NCBI GenBank assembly: GCA_017451265.1
Contig: JAFSPU010000007.1
Coordinates: 62,001 to 126,000, forward strand
Origin: Clostridiales bacterium
Lineage (GTDB): Bacteria > Bacillota > Clostridia > Saccharofermentanales > Saccharofermentanaceae
DNA length: 64,000 nt
Direction of reading: 5' to 3'
In this document: piece after piece, positions 47,806 to 56,872 of the stretch
How the letters are laid out: every line of letters begins with the position of its first letter
How positions within the stretch are numbered: the stretch's first letter is position 1
The notes under the pieces: model-generated
Told to the model about the DNA's origin: nothing
The model's input: the letters and a program-made list of their open reading frames with translations, nothing else
Databases searched by the model: none
Program-made: the position numbers and the translations under genes

Positions 47806-49388
47806 AAATGCGTAAGGCTCTTTCACTTGTTCTTGCTTCCTCTGTGCTTACGGCCTGCCTGGGACTTACAGGCTGCCACGGCAATGTTAAGCGCAATGAG
47901 TTCGTGGTGCCCGAAAGCTTCGACACCTCAAGGCAGTACGAGATCACATTCTGGGCCAAGAATGACACCAATGTTAATCAGACCAGGATCTATAATCAGG
48001 CCATCGAGGACTTCGAGGCGCTGTATCCGAACATCACCGTAAATCTTCGTCTGTATACGGATTACAACAAGATCTACAACGATGTAATAACGAACATTGC
48101 GACTGATACGACTCCTAATGTATGTATCACTTATCCTGATCATATCGCCACATATATTTCAGGTGATAATACGGTTGTGCCTCTGGATAATCTTTTCACC
48201 GATGAGCGTTACGGCTTAGGCGGAAGTGAGGTCCGTTTCGAATCTCCGACGGTCGATCAGATCGTTCCGGAATTCCTGGACGAATGTACGATCAACGGCG
48301 TTCATTACTGCATGCCTTATATGAGATCGACTGAGGCTCTGTACATCAACAAGACATACGTCGAAGAATTAGGATACGAGATTCCTGACATCGTAACATG
48401 GGACTTCATCTGGGAAGTCAGCAATGCCGCCACAGCTAAGAATCCTGACGGCACTTATGTGATAAACGGTCAGGAGATCATGATCCCTTTCATCTACAAG
48501 TCTTCCGACAACATGATGATCACCATGCTCCGTCAGCTCGGTGCGGGTTATTCTGACGATTACGGCAATATCGATATCTTTAACGACACCACGACATCCA
48601 TACTTCATACGGTGGCTGATGAAGTCGCTTTAGGCGCATTTTCCACATTCACCGTATCCGGATACCCGGGTAATTTCCTTAATGCCGGACAGTGCATATT
48701 CGGTATAGATTCCACTGCAGGTTCCACCTGGATGGGACCTCATGCACCTCTGTCCGATATCCATGAGAGCAACATCGTCGACTTCGAGATGGTGGTAAGG
48801 CCGGTGCCTCAGTTCGACACCGAGAACCCTCTAATGATTTCACAGGGCCCTTCGGTCTGCGTCTTTAATAAACCGGATCCGCAGGAGGTTCTGGCATCCT
48901 GGCTGTTCGCCCAGTATCTGCTTACGAATGATGTCCAGATCGCATATGCGGGAACGGAAGGGTATGTACCTGTTACGACCATGGCGCAGCAGTCTCAGGA
49001 GTATCAGGATTATCTTAACGATCCTGAGCAGTACAGTATCAAGATAGATGTCACGAACATGTTCCTTGAGAATATAAACAACACATTTGTTACTCCCGTC
49101 TTTAACGGTTCCACATCCCTGCGTAATGCCGCGGCTCAGCTCATCAACAGCACGGTTAAATCCGTAAGAAGACATGAGACTATAGATGATGCTTTTTTTG
49201 AAGATCTTTACGCTGAAGTCACTGCGCTTTACAGGCTGGACCAGCTTTCGGCTTCCAAGGACAGCAGGGCTGAGCTCGGACCTTTGCCGGCTGAATCCAA
49301 GGCGCTGCTCATCACGCTTGGTGTAGTTTGGATAGGAATAGGCGCATATTTCGTATGCGGTTTGGTCAAAAAGCAGAAAAGGTCCTGA
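47802..49388 (+). CDS. extracellular sugar-binding lipoprotein with extra C-terminal membrane helix
   Basis: 528 aa, about 90 longer than most relatives. Lipobox LGLTGCH (Cys about 25), then a family 1 solute-binding fold: YEITFWAKNDTNVNQTRIYNQAIEDFEALYPNITVNLRL, PYMRSTEALYINKTYVEELGYE, FGIDSTAGSTW, SQGPSVCVFNKPDPQEVLASWLFAQYLL. A hydrophobic helix near the end (about 500-520, LLITLGVVWIGIGAYFVCGL) is followed by a basic tail KKQKRS, so it would be held in the membrane at both ends. It feeds the upstream permeases. Order ATPase-permease-permease-binding protein is unusual compared with binding protein first. Confidence 0.92.
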   Translation: MKMRKALSLVLASSVLTACLGLTGCHGNVKRNEFVVPESFDTSRQYEITFWAKNDTNVNQTRIYNQAIEDFEALYPNITVNLRLYTDYNKIYNDVITNIATDTTPNVCITYPDHIATYISGDNTVVPLDNLFTDERYGLGGSEVRFESPTVDQIVPEFLDECTINGVHYCMPYMRSTEALYINKTYVEELGYEIPDIVTWDFIWEVSNAATAKNPDGTYVINGQEIMIPFIYKSSDNMMITMLRQLGAGYSDDYGNIDIFNDTTTSILHTVADEVALGAFSTFTVSGYPGNFLNAGQCIFGIDSTAGSTWMGPHAPLSDIHESNIVDFEMVVRPVPQFDTENPLMISQGPSVCVFNKPDPQEVLASWLFAQYLLTNDVQIAYAGTEGYVPVTTMAQQSQEYQDYLNDPEQYSIKIDVTNMFLENINNTFVTPVFNGSTSLRNAAAQLINSTVKSVRRHETIDDAFFEDLYAEVTALYRLDQLSASKDSRAELGPLPAESKALLITLGVVWIGIGAYFVCGLVKKQKRS

Positions 49389-49484
49389 CGTATCTATAAT
49401 TAAAAAATAAATGATTTATAATAACCCTGAATTAACGGGCGCATAAACTATATCCAAGCTCCGTTAAGAAAGAAGGGTATTACA

Positions 49485-50264
49485 ATGAAGGCTATGAAGA
49501 AGGTTTTATCCCTCGCAGTAGTTGCTGCTATGGCTCTTTCAGTTTTCGCTTGTTCTGCTGAGACTGCTGAGACTGTTGAGACTTCTGCTGAGGAGACACA
49601 GGCTGCTGCTTCCGAACTCGACTACATGTCTTATGAGGAGTACGATGCAGCTGCTATCGATACAGAGGTAACAGTTCTTTGCACAGTTATGGCTACACAG
49701 TCTTGGTGGGAAGACAAGATTACTGTTTACGCTCAGGCTTTTGACGGTGACGGTGCTTATTTCATCTATAACATGGCTTGCTCAGAAGAGGATTCTGTTA
49801 ACCTCTATCCCTGTACAACAATCCTTGTAACAGGTTTCAAGAGCGAGTGGGAAGGCGAGATCGAGATCGCTGATGCTACATTCGAGTTCACAGATCTCGC
49901 TCAGGAGAATCCTATGGCTCCCGTAGATCTTACAGCTGATTTTGGTAACGATGATGCTCTTATCGCTTATCAGAACAGAAACTTTACAATGACAGGTCTC
50001 ACAGTTGAGGCTTCCGGTGATAACGGTGAAGCATTCCTCTACAGCTGGGACGGTTCCGGTTCTCAGGGTGATGACCTCTACTTCACAGTTTCCAACGGCG
50101 AGACAACAATGACTTTCACAATTGAGTCTTATCTCACAGGTGCTGACACTGATGTTTATCAGGCAGTTGAGGCTTTGAACGTTGGTGACACTATCGACGT
50201 ATCAGGTTTCCTCTACTGGTATCAGGGTGCTAATCCGCATATCACAGCAGTTACTGTTCTCTGA
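49485..50264 (+). CDS. lipoprotein of unknown function, OB-fold-like
   Basis: 259 aa. Signal peptide with lipobox VFACS; Thr/Glu/Ala-rich linker to about residue 45. Two beta-rich halves follow: VTVLCTVMATQSWWEDKITVYAQAFDGDGAYFIYNM and LVTGFKSEWEGEIEIADATFEF, then a repeat-like half ending in DTIDVSGFLYWYQGANPHIT. The strand pattern resembles OB-fold domains seen in secreted clostridial proteins. Two TATAAT boxes (49395-49400, 49417-49422) are possible promoters; AGAAGGG lies before the ATG. Confidence 0.65.
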   Translation: MKAMKKVLSLAVVAAMALSVFACSAETAETVETSAEETQAAASELDYMSYEEYDAAAIDTEVTVLCTVMATQSWWEDKITVYAQAFDGDGAYFIYNMACSEEDSVNLYPCTTILVTGFKSEWEGEIEIADATFEFTDLAQENPMAPVDLTADFGNDDALIAYQNRNFTMTGLTVEASGDNGEAFLYSWDGSGSQGDDLYFTVSNGETTMTFTIESYLTGADTDVYQAVEALNVGDTIDVSGFLYWYQGANPHITAVTVL

Positions 50265-50290
50265 TAACGGTTGTTTCCATTGTGTTAACG

Positions 50291-50325
50291 ACGGCTGCGG
50301 ATTGTTCCGCGGCCGTTTATTTTTG
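50291..50325 (+). terminator. terminator after the OB-like lipoprotein gene
   Basis: ACGGCTGCGGA (50291-50301) pairs with TCCGCGGCCGT (50306-50316), one G-U, then a T-rich run. TGTTATAAT (50324-50332), an extended -10 for the next gene, follows at once. Confidence 0.85.
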
Positions 50326-50360
50326 TTATAATTAATTGATATTATTTGGAGGTAACGCAC

Positions 50361-50969
50361 ATGGCAGATAAAGAAAAAGAATCAGGTTCCCTTGTTGATG
50401 AGATCAAGAATGCACCTTCCGCAAGCGAGATCCAGGCATCTTCTCCCATAGCAGCTGAAGCATCCAAGGCTGAAGTGAAGGCCGCGGAGATTGCAGAAGC
50501 TCCGGTTGTCGTCGTTCCCGCCGCTCCCGTTGTAGATAAGACTACTGCAGCTAACATCGAGGCACAGAAAGCCGCCGCCGAGAAGGCTGCCAAGAAGGCT
50601 CAGAAGGAAGAGGCTAAGAAGCAGGCCAAGATAGAGAAGAAGGCTCAGCAGGCAGCCGAGTTCCAGGCTAAGATCGAGCAGTGCCCTAAGGACTACAGAC
50701 CCGTAACCACAGGTACATTCTTCTGGTGCGGACTCCTGTGCGTGCTCCCCGTACTCGGTGTTATCTTCACGATCCTCTTCGCGCTCATCCCGCGCAATAA
50801 GAACTTCAAGAACTTCGCACGTGCACTTCTGGCGTGGTATCTGATCGCATTTATCGTGTTCCTGATCTTCGCAGTTGTTGCGACATTCGTAATGGGACAG
50901 TCGGTCGCAGATTTCATCTGGCCGTTCGAGCAGTTCTTTGAGCAGATGGCAAGAGCACTCGGATTCTGA
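50361..50969 (+). CDS. small membrane protein with Ala/Lys-rich coiled N-terminus
   Basis: 202 aa from the ATG at 50361, which has GGAGGT upstream. Residues 1-110 are cytosolic, charged and rich in Ala, Lys, Glu (AEKAAKKAQKEEAKKQAKIEKKAQQ), probably coiled coil. Two membrane helices follow (about 122-147 and 155-180). Not recognised; family unknown. It is flanked by terminators on both sides, so it is a single-gene unit. Confidence 0.65.
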   Translation: MADKEKESGSLVDEIKNAPSASEIQASSPIAAEASKAEVKAAEIAEAPVVVVPAAPVVDKTTAANIEAQKAAAEKAAKKAQKEEAKKQAKIEKKAQQAAEFQAKIEQCPKDYRPVTTGTFFWCGLLCVLPVLGVIFTILFALIPRNKNFKNFARALLAWYLIAFIVFLIFAVVATFVMGQSVADFIWPFEQFFEQMARALGF

Positions 50970-50994
50970 TCCGTACATTAGCTTGATTTTAAAG

Positions 50995-51018
50995 GCCGCC
51001 TTCACGGGCGGCTTTTTT
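50995..51018 (+). terminator. terminator
   Basis: GCCGCC (50995-51000), loop, GGCGGC (51007-51012), then six T. Confidence 0.9.
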
Positions 51019-51107
51019 GTATCTTTTAAAACACCGCGATGACCCTCGTTTGTAACATTGTTACCCTACAATGGATTTATCAAGATGAAAGTGAGGCAGT
51101 GTCGCTT

Positions 51108-51734
51108 ATGGAAGAAATGCTTATATCCAAGAAAGATCTTCTGAGAGTCACTCATATTTCCTACGGAACTCTGTACAGATGGAAGAGGCTGGGTCTCATT
51201 CCCGAGAGCTGGTTTATTCATAAGGCCACCGAGATCGGTCAGGCTACTTATCTTCCCAGGGAGAAGGTAATCACGAGAATCGAGCGCATCAAGGAGCTTA
51301 AGAGCGAGCTCACAGTAGAGCAGATGCAGGAGCTTTTCTCTGCCAACGTTAAGAGCTTCAAGATCCCTCTCAAGGACTTCAGCGACCTCAACATCGTATC
51401 AAAGCTCGCAGTTACTGCTTTCACAAGCGTATTTCCCATGAAGGACAAGCTCGACTTCAACGACGTGTTCTCCATGTATGTAGTAGATCACCTCATGAAG
51501 CTGTCCGGCTTCTACCTCGAGGATGCCAAGCAGGTATTAAGACTGCTGTGCAAGTACCTGTCACGTGAGGCTTCCAAGGACTATCAGCTAATCCTTCTGC
51601 GTAAGATGGGCGTGCCTATGACGGTTCTCGTTAAGGGCGATGAGGACATCCTCCTTGAGGACAGCACAGAGATCATTGCCTGTGCAAACCTTGTGGAGTT
51701 CGAGTCCGCTCTTAAGAACAGGTTGATCGCATAA
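51108..51734 (+). CDS. DUF4004 (YhbD-type) MerR-like protein
   Basis: 208 aa from ATG 51108; the in-frame start at 51039 adds an unlikely N-terminus. It opens EEMLISKKDLLRVTHISYGTLYRWKRLGLIPESWF with a MerR-like helix-turn-helix, then REKVITRIERIKELKSELTVEQMQELF, typical of DUF4004. In Bacillus, yhbD lies by bactofilin genes; here it lies with an ArsR gene and overlaps it by one base (TAATG). Probably a DNA-binding regulator. Confidence 0.8.
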   Translation: MEEMLISKKDLLRVTHISYGTLYRWKRLGLIPESWFIHKATEIGQATYLPREKVITRIERIKELKSELTVEQMQELFSANVKSFKIPLKDFSDLNIVSKLAVTAFTSVFPMKDKLDFNDVFSMYVVDHLMKLSGFYLEDAKQVLRLLCKYLSREASKDYQLILLRKMGVPMTVLVKGDEDILLEDSTEIIACANLVEFESALKNRLIA

Positions 51735-52117
51735 TGGCGGGGAAGATAGATAATCTCGCCTCCAGGCTGACGGTTCTGGCTGAACCGATGCGCCTTGATA
51801 TCATGACGATCATCAGCAAGGCCGGCACATGCTGCGCAAGCGATATCCTGGAGCACTTCGATATCACGCAGCCGACGCTCTCACATCACATGAGCGTGCT
51901 CATTGAAAACGGCCTCGTCACCGCGAGCAAGAGCGGCAGGTTCATGCGCTACAGCGTAAACAAGCCCGCCGTAAACGAGCTCAAGAAGGTTTTCGATGTG
52001 CTCTGCGAGGACGCGGAAGCACCTCAGCCCAAGTCCGAAGAACCTGTCCGCCGTGAAAAGAAGAAGGACAAGGATAAGGACAAGAAAAAGAAGAAAGACA
52101 AGAAAAAGAAAAAATAA
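51734..52117 (+). CDS. ArsR family regulator with poly-lysine tail
   Basis: 127 aa. The winged helix occupies about 5-90: LTVLAEPMRLDIMTIISKAG, ASDILEHFDITQPTLSHHMSVLIENGLVTASKSGRFMRYSVN. No classical metal-binding Cys box (only a CC pair at about 33-34). The last 30 residues are almost all Lys/Asp (KKKDKDKDKKKKK...). The A-rich DNA at 52060-52117 encodes them. Likely pairs with the DUF4004 protein in regulation. Confidence 0.85.
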   Translation: MAGKIDNLASRLTVLAEPMRLDIMTIISKAGTCCASDILEHFDITQPTLSHHMSVLIENGLVTASKSGRFMRYSVNKPAVNELKKVFDVLCEDAEAPQPKSEEPVRREKKKDKDKDKKKKKDKKKKK

Positions 52118-52120
52118 GAA

Positions 52121-52150
52121 AATGCCTCGGGGAGAACCTGAGGCATTTTT
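52121..52150 (+). terminator. terminator after the ArsR gene
   Basis: AATGCCTC (52121-52128) pairs with GAGGCATT (52140-52147), then T-run; 2 bases beyond the stop codon region. Confidence 0.88.
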
Positions 52151-52255
52151 GAATTATTAGCACATTATTCATTTTTATCCCTTCAAAAAAGTTTGCGTTT
52201 AATCTAAAATATATTTATCCGAAAGGATAGTAGTAACACATAAGGAGAAACCAAT

Positions 52256-52663
52256 ATGATCAAGATTATTGCGGGTGAAAAGGGTTCAGGTAAGACAGCT
52301 AAGCTCGTTGACGAGATTAACACAGTAGCAAGACAGGATAACAACATTGTCTGTATCGAGAGAGGAAGCAGACTTGACCAGCTCCTTAAGCCCAATGTAA
52401 GACTCGTAAATATGAAAGAGTATCCGGTAGATGGTTTTGATCAGCTTCTCGCTTTCATCGGCGGAATCTGCTCCAAGGATTATGACCTTACACATATCTA
52501 TATCGACAGTATCTTCAAGGTAGCTAATGAGTCCGATATCGGCGCTCTTGAGTCCTTTATCACAAAGCTCGATGCTTTCCTTAAGGATACTCCCGTTACA
52601 GCAATGATCATCCTGAGCGGTAAGATTGATGATCTTCCCGAAGCTGTTAAGGCTTACATCTGA
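52256..52663 (+). CDS. small P-loop ATPase-like protein
   Basis: 135 aa, unknown. Walker A GEKGSGKT (7-14) and a Walker B-like THIYIDS (about 80-86) are the only motifs. AAGGAGA precedes the ATG. It has its own terminator. The size and P-loop recall small twitching-motility or RecA-core-like proteins, without a firm match. Confidence 0.7.
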   Translation: MIKIIAGEKGSGKTAKLVDEINTVARQDNNIVCIERGSRLDQLLKPNVRLVNMKEYPVDGFDQLLAFIGGICSKDYDLTHIYIDSIFKVANESDIGALESFITKLDAFLKDTPVTAMIILSGKIDDLPEAVKAYI

Positions 52664-52688
52664 TAGATAAACCCAAGTATTACGATTG

Positions 52689-52718
52689 AAAACGGGCTTG
52701 AAGGAGCCCGTTTTCTGT
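52689..52718 (+). terminator. terminator after the P-loop gene
   Basis: AAAACGGGCT (52689-52698) pairs with AGCCCGTTTT (52705-52714), loop TGAAGG. Confidence 0.85.
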
Positions 52719-52744
52719 TACAGACATATACGAGAGGCAGTTAA

Positions 52745-54481
52745 GTGAAAGAGAATCTTAATGATCTGATCGAAGCGGCAAGAGGCATTACCCAAGCTGA
52801 TCTGGTGCTAAAAAACGGAATGATTTTGAATGTCTTCACAGGCGAGATCGAATCAGGCGATATTGCCGTTAAGGACGGCGTCATCGTCGGCATCGGTTCG
52901 TACAGCGGCAGGGAAGAGATCGACGTTACGGACAAGTACATCTGCCCCGGATTGATCGACGGTCACATCCACATCGAAAGCTCTATGCTCTCACCCGCGG
53001 AGTTTGCCAAGGCTGTTATCCCGCATGGTACTACCGCAGTGGTCGCGGATCCTCATGAGATCGCCAACGTGGCGGGCGTGGAAGGCATCAGATACATGAT
53101 GGAGGCGAGCAAGGACCTGCCTCTGGATATCTTCTACATGCTGCCGTCCTGCGTACCGGCCACAGGCATGGACGAGTCTGGCGCTGATCTTAAGGCAGAG
53201 GACCTGAACGGATTCTATGAAGAAGAGCGGGTAAGAGGTCTCGCCGAGCTTATGAATTCCTACGGTACTGTCCGATGTGACGGGGAAATATTAAAGAAGA
53301 TAGAAGGCGCCGTAGCTGCAGGCAAAGCCATCGACGGCCACGCCCCGGGTTTATCAGGCAATGAGCTTAACGCGTATATTGCGGCGGGCGTGGGGTCAGA
53401 CCATGAGTGCTCCGACATAGATGAGGCCCTGGAGAAGCTGCGCCGCGGCCAGTGGATCATGATAAGAGAGGGCACGGCTGCAAAGAACATGGACAAGCTT
53501 CTGCCCCTGTTCGATGACACTTACTTCAACCGCTGCATGCTCGTCACTGACGATAAGCATGCGGGCGACATAGTCGAGCTGGGCCACATCGATTACCTCA
53601 TAAGGAAAGCCGTAAGAAGCGGTAAGAGTGCGGGCAATGCCGTGAAGATGGCAAGCCTTAACCCCTCGCTGTACTTCGGCCTTGGCAAGAGGGGCGCGCT
53701 CGCTCCCGGTTACATTGCGGACATGCTGGTGGTCTCAGGCTTCGACCTTTTCAAGGTGGAGAAGGTGTTTAAGAACGGTAAGCTCGTAGCAGAAAACGGT
53801 GTGCTTACCGCGGACATTAAGTCCTCCGTGAAGCCGCAGGATTACCCCGGGATCTATAACAGCTTTAACATGGACCCCGTTAAGCCCGGTGACTTTGCCC
53901 TTAAGCAGACCGGCAGTAAGAAGCGCGTGATCGAGGTGCTTAAGGGTGAGATCCTTACGCGAGAGATAATCGTGCCGGCCGAGCTGGAGCTTAACCCCAC
54001 GGGCATACAGACTGACAAGGATATACTGAAGATCGCGGTTATCGAGCGCCACAGGAAGACGGGGCACATCGGTGTAGGTTTTGTAAAGGGTTACGGCCTG
54101 CAAAGCGGCGCTATCGCCTCAAGTGTGGCACATGACTCCCATAACATAATAGTAGTCGGCACCAATGAAGATGACATGGCGGCTGCGGCCAATGAAGTGC
54201 TTAAGAACAAGGGCGGCCTCGCCATAGCCGAGGGCGGTGAGGTGAAAGCCTCGCTGGCACTGCCCATTGCGGGCCTGATGTGCGAGACTGATGCGGTGCA
54301 GACGGAGGACAGGCTGATCGAGATGAAGGTCATGGCCAAGCGCATGGGCTGCACGCACGGCATAGATCCTTTCATGACGCTGGCGTTTACCGCGCTGCCG
54401 GTAATCCCCGAGGTGAGGATACTTACCCAGGGCATGTTCGATGTTAAGTCCCAGTCCTATGTGCCTGCGGTCTTTGACTGA
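52745..54481 (+). CDS. ade: adenine deaminase
   Basis: 578 aa, GTG start at 52745. Amidohydrolase of the YerA/Ade family, converting adenine to hypoxanthine and feeding Hpt-type salvage. Motifs: metal site PGLIDGHIHIESSML, TTAVVADPHEIANVAG, DGHAPGLSGNELNAYIAAGVGSDHE, VTDDKHAGDI, and the C-terminal HRKTGHIGVGFVKGYG with AHDSHNIIVVG. Several GC-rich stretches; no frame break. Confidence 0.95.
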   Translation: MKENLNDLIEAARGITQADLVLKNGMILNVFTGEIESGDIAVKDGVIVGIGSYSGREEIDVTDKYICPGLIDGHIHIESSMLSPAEFAKAVIPHGTTAVVADPHEIANVAGVEGIRYMMEASKDLPLDIFYMLPSCVPATGMDESGADLKAEDLNGFYEEERVRGLAELMNSYGTVRCDGEILKKIEGAVAAGKAIDGHAPGLSGNELNAYIAAGVGSDHECSDIDEALEKLRRGQWIMIREGTAAKNMDKLLPLFDDTYFNRCMLVTDDKHAGDIVELGHIDYLIRKAVRSGKSAGNAVKMASLNPSLYFGLGKRGALAPGYIADMLVVSGFDLFKVEKVFKNGKLVAENGVLTADIKSSVKPQDYPGIYNSFNMDPVKPGDFALKQTGSKKRVIEVLKGEILTREIIVPAELELNPTGIQTDKDILKIAVIERHRKTGHIGVGFVKGYGLQSGAIASSVAHDSHNIIVVGTNEDDMAAAANEVLKNKGGLAIAEGGEVKASLALPIAGLMCETDAVQTEDRLIEMKVMAKRMGCTHGIDPFMTLAFTALPVIPEVRILTQGMFDVKSQSYVPAVFD

Positions 54482-54494
54482 CATTTCTTAAGAT

Positions 54495-54523
54495 TTGTCA
54501 GGCCCGGAACTATATGTTATTAT
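54495..54523 (+). promoter_or_regulatory. promoter upstream of the rimP-nusA cluster
   Basis: TTGTCA (54495-54500), 17-base spacer, TATTAT (54518-54523) with TG extension. RNA from it would run into the hairpin at 54552 before reaching rimP. Confidence 0.7.
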
Positions 54524-54551
54524 AGGACTGTTCATAAACTTGAGTTAAGTG

Positions 54552-54582
54552 AACGAGCTTGTACGAGCTCGTTTTCTTTTTT
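54552..54582 (+). terminator. hairpin terminator or attenuator before rimP
   Basis: AACGAGCT (54552-54559) pairs with AGCTCGTT (54566-54573), followed by TTCTTTTTT. It ends the ade message or acts as an attenuator for the promoter at 54495. Confidence 0.75.
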
Positions 54583-54606
54583 ATATAAACATTGAAGGAG
54601 GACCGG

Positions 54607-55074
54607 ATGGCAAAAAGATCAAAGACCGCTCAGGAAGCGTATGACATTGCAAAGCCTGAGGCGGAGAAGATGGGATTTGATCTTGTGGACGCCGAGTACA
54701 AGAAGGAAGGGCAGGGGATGTTCCTGAGGCTCTTCATAGATCGCAAGGGCGGTATTTCGATCGACGACTGCGAAGCTTTCAGCAAAGTCATCGATCCTAT
54801 CCTGGACGAGAAACTCAAGTGTGACGCAGATTTCTTTGAAGTAAGCTCGCCCGGACTGACCAGACCTTTGGACGATATCTCGGATTACATAAGATACGAG
54901 GGAGAGAAGATCGATATCAGCCTCTTCAAGGCAGATGAGACAGGATCCAAGAAATTCACGGGCACCATCGTTTCAGCCCTGGATGATACAGTCGTCTTCA
55001 AGAAGGAAGATGACACGGAAGTTAAGCTTGCTTTATCAGATATAAGTAAAGCTATCAGACACATTGATTTTTAA
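54607..55074 (+). CDS. rimP: ribosome maturation factor RimP
   Basis: 155 aa from ATG 54607 (GGAGG at 54596). N-terminal domain with LVDAEYKKEGQGMFLRLFIDRKGGISIDDCEAFSKVIDPILDE, VSSPGLTRPL, and a C-terminal SH3-like barrel. It assists 30S assembly. First gene of the nus/infB cluster. Confidence 0.95.
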   Translation: MAKRSKTAQEAYDIAKPEAEKMGFDLVDAEYKKEGQGMFLRLFIDRKGGISIDDCEAFSKVIDPILDEKLKCDADFFEVSSPGLTRPLDDISDYIRYEGEKIDISLFKADETGSKKFTGTIVSALDDTVVFKKEDDTEVKLALSDISKAIRHIDF

Positions 55075-55092
55075 TTTAGGGAGGTAAGTATA

Positions 55093-56262
55093 ATGGCAAA
55101 GAAGAAGGAAGTTAATGAGGAGCCTCAGGATAGCGTTCTTGACGCGATCAGGATGCTTGCTAAGGAAAGGGGTATTGATGAGGAAGAACTCATCAGAGCT
55201 GTCGAGGAAGGTATCGTAACTGCTTACAGACGTGAGTTCTCCGGCGGTATCATCGAGACAGTAGGCGCAGAGATCGACCGTGAGACAGGTGAGATCTATG
55301 TATACCAGCTTAAGGAAGTTGTTGATGAGGTAGAGGATCCTACTAATGAGGTTTCCCTTGAGGAAGCACAGGCTGCAGATCCTGACGTAGAGCTCGGTGA
55401 CTCTCTTGAGTACGGCCTTGATGTTAAGGACCTCGGTAGACTTGCTGCCACAGCTGCTAAGAGTGCTATCTCCCAGAAGGTTAGATCCGCTGAGCATAAG
55501 AGAATCAGCGAGGAGTTCTCCGGCAAGATCGGTGAGCTTACAACAGGTACTATCGTTCGTAAGGACGCAAGAAACGTTTATGTTGATATCGGACACGCAG
55601 AGGCTGTTCTTCCCAGAAACGGCCAGATGAGAGGCGAGTCCTACGATACAAACAGAACAATGAAGTTCCTCGTATTAAGAGTTGAGGAGCATAACGACCG
55701 TCCTTCTATCACAATCTCCAGAACAGATCCGAAGCTCGTTGAGAAGCTCTTCGAACTCGAGATCCCTGAGATCAAGTCCGGTGAAGTGCTCATCAAGGGC
55801 ATCACACGTGAGCCCGGTTCCAGATCCAAGGTTGCTGTTTACAGCAGAGACGAGAACATCGATGCCAAGGGTTCCTGCGTAGGTCCCAGAGGCCAGAGAG
55901 TTCAGACTATCATGAACGAACTCGCAGGCGAGAAGATCGACATCATCGACTGGAACGAGGATCCTGCTCTGTTCATCAGTGAAGCACTCCAGCCTGCAAA
56001 GGCAGTAAGAGTCGACATCGAGATCACTACTAAGGAAGACGGTCACCAGGAGCGTTATGCCAAGGTTATCGTTCCCGATCAGCAGTTCAATCTCGCTATC
56101 GGCAGATCCGGTCAGAACGTAAGACTTGCAGCTCACCTCACAGGTTATAAGATTGACATCAAGAGAGAGTCTGATGACGCGAGTGAGGCAACAAGATCCG
56201 TTATCGATAAGTTTACGGTTGCGGAAGAAGAGACTGCTGAGGGAGATCAGGGCGAAGCATGA
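55093..56262 (+). CDS. nusA: transcription termination/antitermination factor NusA
   Basis: 389 aa. N-terminal polymerase-binding domain (1-130), S1 domain (about 140-210, LTTGTIVRKDARNVYVDIGHAEAVLPR), then KH domains with EIKSGEVLIKGITREPGSRSKVAVYS and LAIGRSGQNVRLAAHLTGYKIDIK. Lacks the C-terminal acidic repeats of proteobacterial NusA, as usual for Bacillota. Overlaps rnpM. Confidence 0.97.
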   Translation: MAKKKEVNEEPQDSVLDAIRMLAKERGIDEEELIRAVEEGIVTAYRREFSGGIIETVGAEIDRETGEIYVYQLKEVVDEVEDPTNEVSLEEAQAADPDVELGDSLEYGLDVKDLGRLAATAAKSAISQKVRSAEHKRISEEFSGKIGELTTGTIVRKDARNVYVDIGHAEAVLPRNGQMRGESYDTNRTMKFLVLRVEEHNDRPSITISRTDPKLVEKLFELEIPEIKSGEVLIKGITREPGSRSKVAVYSRDENIDAKGSCVGPRGQRVQTIMNELAGEKIDIIDWNEDPALFISEALQPAKAVRVDIEITTKEDGHQERYAKVIVPDQQFNLAIGRSGQNVRLAAHLTGYKIDIKRESDDASEATRSVIDKFTVAEEETAEGDQGEA

Positions 56263-56546
56263 CGAGTCCTGCCCCTAAAAAGCAGCCGCAGAGAATGTGC
56301 GTTTCCTGCAGGACCAGACGTGACAAGAGAGACCTTGTCCGCGTTACCCTGAAGGACGACGGTACGCTGACCGTGGATCCCACAGGCAAGCTCCCCGGAA
56401 GAGGCGCATACCTTTGCAAGGACAGCAAGTGCATCAAGACAGAGCTTAAGGCTCACCGCATTTCCCGCGGGCTTAACGCCAACATGAGCGAGGATGAGCT
56501 TAACAGCCTGGCACAGGAGATAATGAAGCTTTGCGAGACGAACTGA
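56259..56546 (+). CDS. rnpM: YlxR family RNA-binding protein (RnpM)
   Basis: 95 aa. Motif RMCVSCRTRRDKRDLVRVT, then GRGAYLCKDSKCIK. YlxR was recently tied to RNase P modulation in Bacillus. It overlaps the start of the L7Ae-like gene by 16 bases. Confidence 0.93.
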   Translation: MTSPAPKKQPQRMCVSCRTRRDKRDLVRVTLKDDGTLTVDPTGKLPGRGAYLCKDSKCIKTELKAHRISRGLNANMSEDELNSLAQEIMKLCETN

Positions 56547-56854
56547 ACATCTTAAGGTTCTTAGGCCTCGCAGCCAAGGCGGGGAAGGTCACATCGGGTT
56601 ACGACCAGGTGGAGACGGCCCTTCGCAAAGGCACGGTAAACCTTCTGATCCTGTCCACCGATATCTCGAGAAACACACTCTCGCAGATACTAGACCTCGG
56701 GGAGAAGAGCGGCATCACAATGCCTGATGCATACAGCTTTGCTACTAAGGAGCAGCTTGGGAGAGCCATCGGCAAACCCGACAGAGCCGTAGTAGCGATA
56801 ACGGATAAGGGCTTCGCGGACAAGCTTTCCGCGATGCTCGCGCAAGAAGACTAA
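56531..56854 (+). CDS. ylxQ: L7Ae-like RNA-binding protein YlxQ
   Basis: 107 aa; TTG start at 56531, with GGAGA upstream. ILRFLGLAAKAGKVTSGYDQVETALRKG, then LLILSTDISRNT and VVAITDKGFA are the L7Ae fold. It likely binds kink-turn RNA. Lies between rnpM and infB as in Bacillus. Confidence 0.92.
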   Translation: MRDELNILRFLGLAAKAGKVTSGYDQVETALRKGTVNLLILSTDISRNTLSQILDLGEKSGITMPDAYSFATKEQLGRAIGKPDRAVVAITDKGFADKLSAMLAQED

Positions 56855-56872
56855 TTAGGAGGAAATTCATTA

